From contig NZ_FOPG01000003.1 in assembly GCF_900113435.1 (NCBI RefSeq), forward strand, positions 248,001 to 312,000: 64,000 nucleotides of DNA. Reading direction: 5' to 3'. Made by a program: the position numbers and the translations under genes. The notes beneath the pieces are model-generated. The model made no database searches, was not told the origin of the DNA, and was given only the letters and a program-made list of their open reading frames with translations. This DNA comes from Sulfitobacter dubius (GTDB lineage Bacteria; Pseudomonadota; Alphaproteobacteria; Rhodobacterales; Rhodobacteraceae). Shown here piece after piece: positions 43,615 to 51,571 of the stretch (the stretch's first letter is position 1; each line of letters starts with the position of its first letter).

Positions 43615-44145
43615 TCAATCTGCGGTGCCGGGGCGCTGGCTTTCGGAGACCAGCGCCAGTACGGCTTCGTCGAGCGTAATGGTCTCGGTTTTGTCGCTGC
43701 CGTGGCGACGCATGGTCACGCTGCTGGCTTCCGCCTCGCGCGCTCCGAGCGCGATCTGCAGGGGGATTTTCTGCAGCGCATGTTCGCGGACCTTATAGCC
43801 GATCTTTTCGTTGCGCAGGTCGCTCTCCACCCGTAGGCCTGCGGCTTGCAACGCCGCCGTGACTTCTCGCGCCCAACCGTCTGCGGCCCCGGTGACCGTC
43901 GCAACGACCGCTTGCACCGGTGCCAGCCAAAGCGGCAGATGGCCGGCGTGGTGTTCGATCAGGATGCCGGTTAATCGCTCCAGAGAGCCAAAGAGCGCGC
44001 GGTGCAGCATGACCGGCGCTAAGCGGTCGCCCGAAGCGGCCACATAGGTCGTGCCGAAACGTTCGGGCAGGTTGAAATCCACCTGCAGCGTGCTTTTGGG
44101 ATCAAGCGCGCGGGTCGCACCGTCAGGCAAGCGGATATGGATCAT
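43615..44145 (-). pseudogene. Internally deleted threonyl-tRNA synthetase paralogue
   Basis: This frame of 176 residues starts with about 21 residues of a ThrRS TGS domain (IHIRLPDGATRALDPKSTLQ). It jumps directly to the end of the class II core (FNLPERFGTTYVAASGDRLAPVMLHRALFGSLERLTGILIEH) and a complete anticodon-binding domain (PLWLAPVQAVV onwards). About 450 residues of editing and catalytic core are absent, yet the frame is open. ThrRS paralogues are known members of zinc-starvation clusters because normal ThrRS binds zinc. The product cannot be an active synthetase. It is most likely a remnant, though a tRNA-binding protein cannot be excluded. Confidence 0.75.
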
Positions 44146-44226
44146 GGAGGGCCTTTCTTTCGGAGGGGCGCGGCCGCAGTCTACTCTGGCATTGGCCATC
44201 GACGCATGCAGCGCGGCCGCGGTGGA

Positions 44227-45387
44227 TCAATCTTGAAGCTCGGTGCTGTCGGCCATCATGCCGCCCGGCGAGGTTTCGCTTGGCGTCCAATCCTCCGGGC
44301 GCATCAGAAGCGCCTCGAGGCTTTCTGCCAGCTCCGCCTCATCGACATTGCGCGCGATGACCACGACGCGGCTGGTGGTGTCCCTGCTGGCCCAGGACTT
44401 CATCGGCACCGGGGTATCAAAAATGTGCTGCACACCGTGAAACACAAAGGGATATGGCAGGCCCTCGACGTGCAGAATGCCCTTCATGCGCAGAATATCG
44501 GGGCCGCGGAGCATCATGAGCGTATCCAACCAGGTATCGAAGACCTCGGCGGGGATGGGGTGGGGCACCTTGATGGAGGCCGAGCAGATCCCGTGGTCGT
44601 GCCCCCGGTGCCGAGCCGGGGTAGATGGGTTGAAAGTCGCAGGTGCGGCAGGTTTGACAGCCATCCCCGAGAGGCCAGCAAGCGGATCGGGCTTGGTCGC
44701 CCTCTCGGTCTGCGTCGCTGCCAGCCCCAGCCAGTTGTCGACATCCGAAGAGGTCACATCCGCGCGCATCGCGGTCAGACCAAAGAGCGTGCCCACCGGC
44801 ACCTTGCCGTGATCGGCACGGACATGGCGCGCCGTGGCGTTGAGCTTGCTCAACCGCTTCTCAAACCGGGAAAGATCAAATGGGTCGACAAGATCGGTCT
44901 TGGACAGGATCAGCAGGTCGGCGATGGTCACCTGATGCACCGCCTCGAACTGCCGGTCGAGCGTCTTCATCCCAGTCGCCGCATCCGCCAGTGTCACGAC
45001 GCCATCGAGCCGGAAGGCCTCGGCGATGTTGTAGTCGGTCACCATGGTATGCACGATCGGCCCCGGATCGGCGATACCGCTGGTTTCGATCACGACGCGA
45101 TCAAATTTGACGAGCCCTTCGTCGCGCTTGTCCATCAGGCTGTCGAAGGTTTCGACCAAATCGCCCAGAACAGCGCAGCACAGGCAGCCCGACTGCAGTA
45201 GGATGGTTTCCTCGGTCATCTCCTCGATCAGGTCGTGATCCAGACCGACATCGCCAAACTCGTTCATGATGACGGCGACCCGACCGGCTTCGGGATCGCG
45301 TATCAAGTGGTTCAGCAGTGTCGTCTTTCCCGAGCCCAGAAACCCCGTCAACAAGGTGACCGGAACGCGTGTATCCTCGAATGTCAT
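44227..45387 (-). CDS. Second COG0523 (CobW-family) GTPase
   Basis: This 386-residue G3E GTPase has Walker A TGFLGSGKTTLLNHL near residue 14, the CxCC metal motif QSGCLCCAVLGDL near 66, IETSGIADPGP as the switch region and SKTDLVDP as the base motif. A histidine-rich stretch, RHRGHDHGIC, near residue 260 is a likely zinc-binding loop that the first paralogue lacks. A Zur-like box lies about 42-56 bases upstream, shared with divergent hisI. It probably allocates zinc under starvation. Confidence 0.93.
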   Translation of the reverse strand: MTFEDTRVPVTLLTGFLGSGKTTLLNHLIRDPEAGRVAVIMNEFGDVGLDHDLIEEMTEETILLQSGCLCCAVLGDLVETFDSLMDKRDEGLVKFDRVVIETSGIADPGPIVHTMVTDYNIAEAFRLDGVVTLADAATGMKTLDRQFEAVHQVTIADLLILSKTDLVDPFDLSRFEKRLSKLNATARHVRADHGKVPVGTLFGLTAMRADVTSSDVDNWLGLAATQTERATKPDPLAGLSGMAVKPAAPATFNPSTPARHRGHDHGICSASIKVPHPIPAEVFDTWLDTLMMLRGPDILRMKGILHVEGLPYPFVFHGVQHIFDTPVPMKSWASRDTTSRVVVIARNVDEAELAESLEALLMRPEDWTPSETSPGGMMADSTELQD

Positions 45388-45428
45388 CGGGTCCCCTTTC
45401 CGTCAAAAATCTGCTTTTCGCCACATCC

Positions 45429-45443
45429 TGTTATGATATAACA
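45429..45443. promoter_or_regulatory. Zur-like box between the second COG0523 gene and hisI
   Basis: TGTTATGATATAACA is a perfect inverted repeat of two six-base arms around GAT. It sits between divergent starts (45387 leftward, 45476 rightward) and so could repress both genes in zinc-replete cells. It matches the 42341 box at 13 of 15 positions. Confidence 0.7.
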
Positions 45444-45475
45444 TAGCTTCACGCAAGAGACCTGAAAGGACCAAG

Positions 45476-46048
45476 ATGCTCGCATTGAATTTTGAAGCTC
45501 GCAGTTCCGTGGAGCAGATTGAGGAAAGCACTGATCTTGCGCCCAAGTTCGGCCCTGATGGCTTGATGCCCTGCATCACCACCGATGCCGCTACGGGAGT
45601 GGTCCTGATGCTGGGCTGGATGAACGCCGAGGCTTTCCGCCTGACCATCCAGACCGGAGAGGCACATTACTTCAGCCGGGCGCGGCAGGTCCTATGGCAC
45701 AAGGGCGCGACCTCCGGACTGGTTCAGAAGCTGGTCGAAGCGCGGATCGACGACGATCAGGATGCGCTCTGGCTGCGCGTCGCCGTCAACGGCTCAGGCG
45801 CGTCCTGCCATGTAGGCTACCGCTCCTGCTTTTACCGGGCCGTCCCGCATGGGGCAGATGCCGGTGCGCCGCTTGCCTTTGTCGAGGGCGATAAGACATT
45901 CGATCACGATTCACAATTTTCCCGAGGGATTGGCAGTGGGCGTTGGATTTGGCGCACACGGTTTGGAGGGAGGTCTGCCACTGGCGCTTGGCATCGGCCT
46001 ACAAAACGCGCCCGAAGGACTGGCCGTCGCAGTCGCGCTTTTGGGTGA
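45476..46048 (+). CDS. HisI-like phosphoribosyl-AMP cyclohydrolase paralogue, 3' end replaced by deletion
   Basis: The first 143 residues are a HisI domain (LAPKFGPDGLMPCITTDAATGVVLMLGWMNAEAF; HYFSRARQVLWHKG; metal cysteines in GASCHVGYRSCFYRA). After FVEGDKTFD the frame runs into sequence that encodes a ZIP transporter in another frame, giving an unrelated tail of about 47 residues. The normal C-terminal Asp-Pro-Tyr-Gly segment is lost, roughly 10-15 residues. HisI paralogues belong to COG0523 zinc clusters. Whether this truncated and extended form is active is unknown. Confidence 0.8.
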   Translation: MLALNFEARSSVEQIEESTDLAPKFGPDGLMPCITTDAATGVVLMLGWMNAEAFRLTIQTGEAHYFSRARQVLWHKGATSGLVQKLVEARIDDDQDALWLRVAVNGSGASCHVGYRSCFYRAVPHGADAGAPLAFVEGDKTFDHDSQFSRGIGSGRWIWRTRFGGRSATGAWHRPTKRARRTGRRSRAFG

Positions 46049-46313
46049 AGGCTATGCGAAGGGCCGCGCATGGGGAATTGCCGCACTTACGGGACTGGTC
46101 GAGCCGGTCGGCGGGTTGCTTGGCGCGGGCGTTGTTGCACTGTCAGAGCCTTTGCTGCCTTGGGGCCTGGCATTTGCCGCCGGTGCCATGCTGTTCGTCA
46201 TCAGCCACGAGATTATTCCGGAGACCCATCGTAATGGACATCAGAACAAAGCGACATTGGGCTTAGCGGTCGGGCTGGTCATCATGTTATTTTTGGATGT
46301 TTGGCTGGGATAA
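45903..46313 (+). pseudogene. C-terminal half of a ZIP-family metal transporter, fused by deletion behind hisI
   Basis: From about 45903 the frame encodes ITIHNFPEGLAVGVGF, the conserved metal-binding helix 4 motif of ZIP/ZupT proteins. The second motif NAPEGLAVAVAL and three further helices through HEIIPETHRNGH follow. The first three helices are missing, and the sequence begins exactly where the hisI frame loses similarity. The frame opens further upstream only through an out-of-frame piece of hisI. It is a deletion remnant of a zinc transporter. Confidence 0.8.
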
Positions 46314-46321
46314 GGAAAACT

Positions 46322-46370
46322 TCAAAGCGCACTTGGAGCTACGGTAGCTGTAGGTCTTATGTGCTTGTTT
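46322..46370 (+). promoter_or_regulatory. MerR-type operator-like sequence before the zntA fragment
   Basis: The sequence TTGGAGCTACGGTAGCTGTAGG contains the perfect palindrome AGCTACGGTAGCT. It resembles the spacer dyads bound by MerR-family metal sensors upstream of heavy-metal ATPase genes. It sits about 100 bases before the ATPase fragment. No regulator gene is present here. Confidence 0.4.
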
Positions 46371-46447
46371 GCCGGAAAACCAGAATGGGGGCGGAGATGG
46401 CAGGCAGCAGTAGGGCACAGCAAGAGTAGAGCGTCACAGGCACGGAT

Positions 46448-46640
46448 TGCGCTGCCTGCGCCGCCAAGGTGCGCGGCGCAGTGGAGCGCTTGCCGGGGGT
46501 CGCGGATATTGAGGTGGCACTGATGTCCGAACTGCGGCTCACGCTGGATGAGGGCGAAACGTCGCAAAAGCGCTTTGGGAAGGTCGTGCGCGGTATCAGT
46601 TTTTGCATTTCTCCGAAGGGGGCGAAGGCAGAGAGGCCGA
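46448..46640 (+). pseudogene. N-terminal metal-binding domain remnant of a ZntA/CadA-type P1B ATPase
   Basis: The frame from about 46448 reads D-C-A-A-C-A-A-K-V-R-G-A-V-E-R-L-P-G-V-A-D-I-E-V-A-L, the HMA domain of a heavy-metal ATPase with its Cys-x-x-Cys motif. VVRGISFCISPKGAKA follows. Similarity is lost within another 20 residues, and the rest of the ~700-residue pump is absent. It is preceded by a MerR-type operator-like dyad. It is the fourth broken metal gene in this cluster. Confidence 0.65.
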
Positions 46641-46748
46641 AGGATGGTATCACCATGCCGCAGGATGCGGTGATCGGTGGGACAATGACCGCACCTCGGC
46701 TCATCTCCATATCTGTCAGCGGAAGTTTCAACGACCTCGGACAGCAGG

Positions 46749-47075
46749 TTACCCGACCCATCTTCCCAACCAGTTGCCATGGACCCAGCCATTGCGGCGG
46801 GGATTGCCATAATACACGCCCCACCAATTGCCGTTTCGAACACATGGGCGAACACCGTCGCCGTTATGCAGTTCGTCGATCTTACGGTAATTTGTCCCCG
46901 GAACTGTGCGAACAGCCAGAAAGCCATCTCTGTTCGGATCAAGACCTTCCACACTGGCGCCGAGGCATCCCGCGGCCTGTTCATCTTCCTCAATTAGGAA
47001 GTCCATATCCAATTGTTGCGCTGAAAGTGGAGTGTAAGATAGTAAAACTATTATGGCGGCAGCATACTTCATCAT
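46749..47075 (-). CDS. Secreted SH3-like domain protein
   Basis: This 108-residue protein has a signal peptide (MMKYAAAIIVLLSYTPLSAQ), an acidic linker and a bacterial SH3-like region. That region contains DGFLAVRTVPGTNYRKIDELHNGD and NGNWWGVYYGNPRRNGWVHGNWLG. SH3-type domains of this size bind cell-wall or other envelope ligands. Two cysteines near residues 37 and 78 could form a disulfide. It stands alone on the minus strand between the metal-ATPase remnant and a lipoprotein gene. Confidence 0.8.
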   Translation of the reverse strand: MMKYAAAIIVLLSYTPLSAQQLDMDFLIEEDEQAAGCLGASVEGLDPNRDGFLAVRTVPGTNYRKIDELHNGDGVRPCVRNGNWWGVYYGNPRRNGWVHGNWLGRWVG

Positions 47076-47218
47076 CTCAATATCCTCCTATGGAGATTGG
47101 GAGTATACTACAGTTCCAACCCGTTCCCTACAACAACGCTGGCAGCCGGTGCTTGACGGGGGGAGGGCAGCCTGCCCTTTCCAATGGGGGGGGAGAGGGC
47201 GATAAGGGAGCGATAGTA

Positions 47219-47623
47219 ATGAGAAAGGTCATATGGCTGGCCGTAGGTATCGTCGGGTTGGGCGGCGCAATGGCCTCCTGCTCCAATAGCGAACGCCTCC
47301 TTTGCCTTAACCCGACCGGTTATTGCGGGGGCAGCAGCACGCCAGACCCCGATCGCATCGGGGGTCCAGCTTGGTTTCTCTGGCAATCTACCGCCGAAGA
47401 AAGATTGGCCTATTACCGTAAGGAATGCGCGACCAGCAGCCTGCCAATGCCCTCCAATGATGTGACGACATGCGCCCTTGAGCAGATTGAATTTCAAGCC
47501 CATTCAAATTGTGTTCAGTATTACCTGCCACCGACCAGACCTAAGGATGCAGCTGAGAAAGTACGGCGAGACAGGCAATTTGAAACCTGTAAACGGGATG
47601 TTTTGGGACAGCACGGATTATAG
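47219..47623 (+). CDS. Putative lipoprotein of unknown function
   Basis: This 134-residue protein has a lipoprotein-like N-terminus (MRKVIWLAVGIVGLGGAMASCS) with a lipobox-like A-M-A-S-C ending at residue 21. The ATG at 47219 is preceded by GGGAG. A longer open frame extends far upstream but runs through the ATPase remnant and is not credible. The mature part has six further cysteines (C29, C36, C74, C89, C101, C127), suggesting a disulfide-stabilised periplasmic fold. No domain is recognised. Confidence 0.65.
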   Translation: MRKVIWLAVGIVGLGGAMASCSNSERLLCLNPTGYCGGSSTPDPDRIGGPAWFLWQSTAEERLAYYRKECATSSLPMPSNDVTTCALEQIEFQAHSNCVQYYLPPTRPKDAAEKVRRDRQFETCKRDVLGQHGL

Positions 47624-47773
47624 AAAACGATTGTGAACCTCCGCGGTGGCGATCCGTCCGATGGGTTCCAAAAATGGCGCTTTGCTCGCACGATTTGGGA
47701 TAGGCTACTACAAAAGCCGACTGGTTTAGTTCTTTCTTCGGCATTCTTTGACTGAGGATTAGAGAGAGTCGTC

Positions 47774-48286
47774 TCAAATGAAAATGAGATCACGTTCAGC
47801 GACAGGTTCGAAAATATCGCCGTGCGTGCCGGAATCCAAATTGCCGCTGCACCATGCATCAAGGTAGCGGCGCACAGACATGAGGCCGTTGAGCCCGCCC
47901 TCCAGCATGCTTCTCAGAGGCGAGTTCCCGGCAAAATGAGGACTTTTGTGGATGCCTTTTAACCAAAGCATTCCTTGCGCCTCGTCCTCAAACAAGAAGG
48001 TAAGAGCTCTGTAGATTCCGATTTTCGCTGAAATGCGTAAAAGTGTATCAAGGGATAGGGCGATGGGCCGACGGTGGTTCGCTTTCATCAACCATCTATA
48101 ATAGGTGGACCTGCTCGGGTCGCCTAGTATGACGATACGTTCCGCCACACTTAAGCCAAGTCGATCTGCGATTTTCTGAAAGACCCGGAGGCCCGGGCCG
48201 CTTGTTCTTATGCGGTCATCCCGCGATATCGTGCGAACGTTAGACGGTAGCGAACCGGCATTTCTATGGAATACTATGCTTCGCAC
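47774..48286 (-). CDS. Orphan MbcA/ParS/Xre-family antitoxin-like protein
   Basis: This 170-residue protein has an N-terminal Xre-like HTH region (FQKIADRLGLSVAERIVILGDPSRSTYYRWL). The C-terminal MbcA/ParS/Xre (DUF2384) toxin-binding domain is recognised from LFEDEAQGMLWLKGIHKSPHFAGNSPLRSMLEGGLNGLMSV. In known systems the partner is a RES-domain NAD-degrading toxin next door, but no RES gene is found within several kilobases. It may be an orphan antitoxin or a repurposed regulator. Confidence 0.8.
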   Translation of the reverse strand: MRSIVFHRNAGSLPSNVRTISRDDRIRTSGPGLRVFQKIADRLGLSVAERIVILGDPSRSTYYRWLMKANHRRPIALSLDTLLRISAKIGIYRALTFLFEDEAQGMLWLKGIHKSPHFAGNSPLRSMLEGGLNGLMSVRRYLDAWCSGNLDSGTHGDIFEPVAERDLIFI

Positions 48287-48485
48287 TTCGAACCTCCTTT
48301 GATCTTCCCTAAATAAGGCCTCACGGCGCCAAGACCTTACTACGAGACCATAGTTGGGGAAATTTATAGCACATGGCCGAGGGATACTGTGGAGAGAAAT
48401 TGGGTTTCTGTTTGTGAAGCGGGTTTATCTTGCCGAATTTCCTAGTCTCAAACGGTAGTATGACCTTAGTTGAACCGCCCGCGTT

Positions 48486-49541
48486 CTATTCGGATATCCA
48501 TCGCGCGGCTGCGGGCAGGAACGCGACGATCAAAAATACACGTAAGACGTGGTGTGCTGCCACCATGGCAGGATCAATCATTAGTGCCAATGCCACAACG
48601 CCTAACTCAGGTGCGCCGCCAGGGAGGTAGGAAAGAAACAATGCAGGCGTAGCCGCGCTAGCGAAGGGGGCAATCATGACCGCCGCGGCAAGCGAGCCAG
48701 TAGCAAGGGCCACACCGACTAACGCAGCTAACCAGCCGTCTTTCAAAATTTGTTTAAGAGGATAGCCAACAAAGCGCGCGCCAACACCTGCTCCGATGAC
48801 GATTTGTGCAAAGATCGAGAAGACGGGAGGGACATGCACTGTCAGAATACCAGTCGCATGCAATACGGCGGAACTAATCAAAGGGACGAGAAGCATCGCC
48901 GAAGGAAAGCCTGCTCTCTTGGCTACCGCCCAGCTAGCCACTGCAATGCCAACGAGGAGGCCGTGCTTTAGCGGGTCAAGTGCTTCAGCACCGGCAAAAG
49001 GCGACTGGTTAGCTTCTGAAAGATCAATTCCGGAAATTAGCTTGATTGCGATGGGAGCCGCCACCAGCAAGGCGATAATTCTTGCGCTATGGCACAAGAC
49101 TACTCGGTTGACTTCGACCTTGTAGCTTTCTGCGAGCATTGAGACGACCGACAGTCCGCCGGGCATCGCGGCGAAAAGAGCGGTATTGCGGTCCATGTCC
49201 CCCCATCGCCGGAAGACCACATAGGCTAAGAGACAGAAAACTATTGAGAGCACGGACATAAATGCCAAGCTGATCGCCCACGTGCTTGATCGCGCAACTA
49301 CGTCCGGCGTGAAGCCAGTGCCAAGCATCGTGCCAATTGCAACCATAGCGTAGCTGCGCCATGATGCCGGTAGCTTTGGATGAAACGGCGAAACCTGGGT
49401 GGCAAGCGTTGAAGCCGCAATGCTTCCTAATACCCACGGCAATGGCAAATTAAGCCACAGGAAGGCAAGTCCACCGACTGCACCAAGTAGCATTGTAGCC
49501 ACGCCGCGTTGGAGGGCGGAGCTCAATATGGTTGGGCTCAT
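48486..49541 (-). CDS. AbrB-family membrane protein
   Basis: This 351-residue integral membrane protein of the AbrB (PF05145) duplication family has about ten hydrophobic segments. Repeated motifs are seen in each half: GSIAASTLATQVSPF and GTMLGTGFTPDV, then IGAGVGARFVGYPLKQILKDG and ATPALFLSYLPGGAPELGVVALAL. It overlaps the TctA stop by four bases and is in the same leftward operon as the tricarboxylate transporter. AbrB proteins often occur beside TctA/TctB; their transport role is unproven. Confidence 0.85.
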   Translation of the reverse strand: MSPTILSSALQRGVATMLLGAVGGLAFLWLNLPLPWVLGSIAASTLATQVSPFHPKLPASWRSYAMVAIGTMLGTGFTPDVVARSSTWAISLAFMSVLSIVFCLLAYVVFRRWGDMDRNTALFAAMPGGLSVVSMLAESYKVEVNRVVLCHSARIIALLVAAPIAIKLISGIDLSEANQSPFAGAEALDPLKHGLLVGIAVASWAVAKRAGFPSAMLLVPLISSAVLHATGILTVHVPPVFSIFAQIVIGAGVGARFVGYPLKQILKDGWLAALVGVALATGSLAAAVMIAPFASAATPALFLSYLPGGAPELGVVALALMIDPAMVAAHHVLRVFLIVAFLPAAARWISE

Positions 49542-51046
49542 GTGGCGTTCTTCTTACGCTTACCCAATGCTTTGAGTAGCGGCGCGCCACCCAACACGAG
49601 CAGCATGATGATAAAGAGGATCAAGGCAATTGGCCGCTCCAGCAGGTATCGGAAGGGCTCCCCGCCCGATATCTGTAAGGTTCTAACAAGTTCACCCTCC
49701 ATCATGCGTCCGAGTAGAAGTCCTATGACGGCTGCCGCCACAGGATAGTCATTACAGCGCATGAGCCATCCAAGCCCGGCGAACGCCGCTACGGTCAAGG
49801 GACCAGCAATTGTGCCAGTGATCCCGTAACCGCCCCATGCGCACATAGCTAGAACGCTCGGCACCAAATAAGAAAGAGGCACGCGCACGACCATTCCCAG
49901 CACGCGCAGCATAAGGAGTCCGATTACCGCGAGCAGGACAACCTGTCCAATATTGCCCAAAATAATCGAATAAACGATCTCGGTTTGGTTCCGAATGAAA
50001 GACGGCCCGCCGATGATGTTATGAAACGAAAACGCAGCGAGCAACACTGCGGTGGCAGCTCCCCCGGGGATCCCGAGGGCCAAGAGAGCGGTCATAGAGC
50101 CGCCTTCAGAGCTACTATTAGCGGATTCTGCGGCGATGACGCCATCAGGCGCACCCTTGCCAAAAGCCTCGGGAGTTTTCGATGTGCGTCGCGCTTCTCC
50201 ATAGGAGACAAGATTTGCCACAGATGACCCAACACCGGGAATCGCTCCAATTAGCGCCCCGATCAAGCTTCCGCGTATCAGCACACCTGGATGACGGAAT
50301 GTCTCGGCGCCACCCTTAAGAATCTTCTTGATGGAGATATCACGTTGGGTCTTGTCTTGCACAAGATAGGAGCCGCTGCGTAAGCGCAGCAACTCGGATG
50401 CTGCAAAGATGCCGATCATTGCGGGAACAACCGGAATTCCGTCAAGTAGATGTGGGTTACCCACTGTCGTGCGCATGATACCCGTTGTGGACATGCCAAT
50501 CTGGCTGAGAATTAGGCCAAGAAAACCCGCGATAAGGCCTTTGGGTAGGCTGCTATCGTTGAGGGTGGCGATAAGGGTCAGCCCCCAAAGCACCACGACA
50601 ACCATTTCTATTGGCCCAATCTTTAAAACGAATGCAGCAAGTGGGTCTATGAGTAACAATAAAAGGACATAGCCTATAAAAGCCCCTACGACAGATGCAG
50701 CCAGCCCCAAGCCGAGCGCTTCATTGTGCTTTCCTTGACGGGCCATTGGGTAGCCATCAAATGCCGTAGCGATTGAAGACGACGAACCCGGAATGTTCAT
50801 CAGGATTGCGGTCACACCGCCTCCATAGGCGCCGCCTGTAAAAATCGCGGTGAGAAATAGCATAGCTTGTAGAAAATCCATGCCAAAGGTGATGGGCAAG
50901 AAAACTGCCATTGCCATGGAAATCTGGAGCCCCGGAATCGAGCCGAAGATCAGTCCAATCAGCAATCCTGGAATGACCCACATCCATGGAGCGAAATCGG
51001 TAAACAGCAGGTCTAAAGCCTGCGAAAATGCGAGTTGATCGATCAT
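49538..51046 (-). CDS. tctA: Tripartite tricarboxylate transporter large permease (TctA)
   Basis: This 502-residue membrane protein has twelve or so helices and family motifs: GSIPGLQISMAMAVFLPITF near the start, GGVTAILMNIPGSSSSIATAFDGYPMARQG (the substrate-loop phrase), AAESANSSSEGGSMTALLALGIPGGAATAVLLAAF and the C-terminal GLLLGRMMEGELVRTLQIS. It forms the sodium-coupled permease with TctB and is coupled to AbrB downstream. Substrates of the family are di- and tricarboxylates, including aromatic ones. Confidence 0.94.
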   Translation of the reverse strand: MIDQLAFSQALDLLFTDFAPWMWVIPGLLIGLIFGSIPGLQISMAMAVFLPITFGMDFLQAMLFLTAIFTGGAYGGGVTAILMNIPGSSSSIATAFDGYPMARQGKHNEALGLGLAASVVGAFIGYVLLLLLIDPLAAFVLKIGPIEMVVVVLWGLTLIATLNDSSLPKGLIAGFLGLILSQIGMSTTGIMRTTVGNPHLLDGIPVVPAMIGIFAASELLRLRSGSYLVQDKTQRDISIKKILKGGAETFRHPGVLIRGSLIGALIGAIPGVGSSVANLVSYGEARRTSKTPEAFGKGAPDGVIAAESANSSSEGGSMTALLALGIPGGAATAVLLAAFSFHNIIGGPSFIRNQTEIVYSIILGNIGQVVLLAVIGLLMLRVLGMVVRVPLSYLVPSVLAMCAWGGYGITGTIAGPLTVAAFAGLGWLMRCNDYPVAAAVIGLLLGRMMEGELVRTLQISGGEPFRYLLERPIALILFIIMLLVLGGAPLLKALGKRKKNAT

Positions 51047-51047
51047 A

Positions 51048-51491
51048 TCAAAGCACCATCGTCAGCATTGGATAAGGAAACAATGAGCCAAACCCCTTGA
51101 CTAAGAAGATGGTAAAGAGCGCCGAAAACAGTGGCGGCTTCCAAAGGCTTTTTTCGCCGCTTAATGCGATGCCACCCCAAACGAAGAGAAAAGTGGCGAC
51201 GTCGAAACCCAGCTTTGTTAGCGCAAAACAGAACAAAGCGAAGCCGGAAAGCAGTAAAAGATCGCCCCATAAACCGCTTTGCTGGGAGGTTTCGGAAGAA
51301 GCATTCGCTTCTCTGATTGCCTTTGCGACCAGCACTACTAGGAGCAAAGCAATCACGGCCGCCACGGGTGCGACGACGACAAGGTTGTTCAGAGATGAGG
51401 AGGCAGAAACTGCGCTCCACGTTATAAAGGCAGAAACCGCGAAAATAAATCCAAGCAGTGCAGCGTGGGTTGCCGGAAACTTCCCTAGCAT
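51048..51491 (-). CDS. tctB: Tripartite tricarboxylate transporter small permease (TctB)
   Basis: This 147-residue protein has four hydrophobic segments, typical of TctB: about residues 7-27, 33-58, 75-100 and 118-140. The ATG at 51491 and the gap of one base to tctA fit the usual tctCBA order. A GC-rich hairpin lies between tctC and this gene. Confidence 0.88.
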   Translation of the reverse strand: MLGKFPATHAALLGFIFAVSAFITWSAVSASSSLNNLVVVAPVAAVIALLLVVLVAKAIREANASSETSQQSGLWGDLLLLSGFALFCFALTKLGFDVATFLFVWGGIALSGEKSLWKPPLFSALFTIFLVKGFGSLFPYPMLTMVL

Positions 51492-51527
51492 ATCTCTTTC
51501 CTTCCGAAACCGAGGGTAAATGAACGC

Positions 51528-51545
51528 GGGGGCGATAAAGCCCCC
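51528..51545 (-). terminator. Intercistronic hairpin between tctC and tctB
   Basis: GGGGGC (51528-51533) pairs with GCCCCC (51540-51545) around a six-base loop. It lies about 27 bases after the tctC stop (minus strand). It lacks a T-run, so it may protect the tctC 3' end and raise binding-protein levels relative to the permeases. Confidence 0.45.
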
Positions 51546-51571
51546 ACGAAATCGGTTACCTAGAATCTGTA

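Noticed and set aside
46469..47218. Long frame joining the metal-ATPase remnant to the lipoprotein gene
   Set aside because: Only the first 60 codons resemble an HMA domain. The middle is antisense to the SH3-like gene, and the real lipoprotein start with signal peptide is at 47219.
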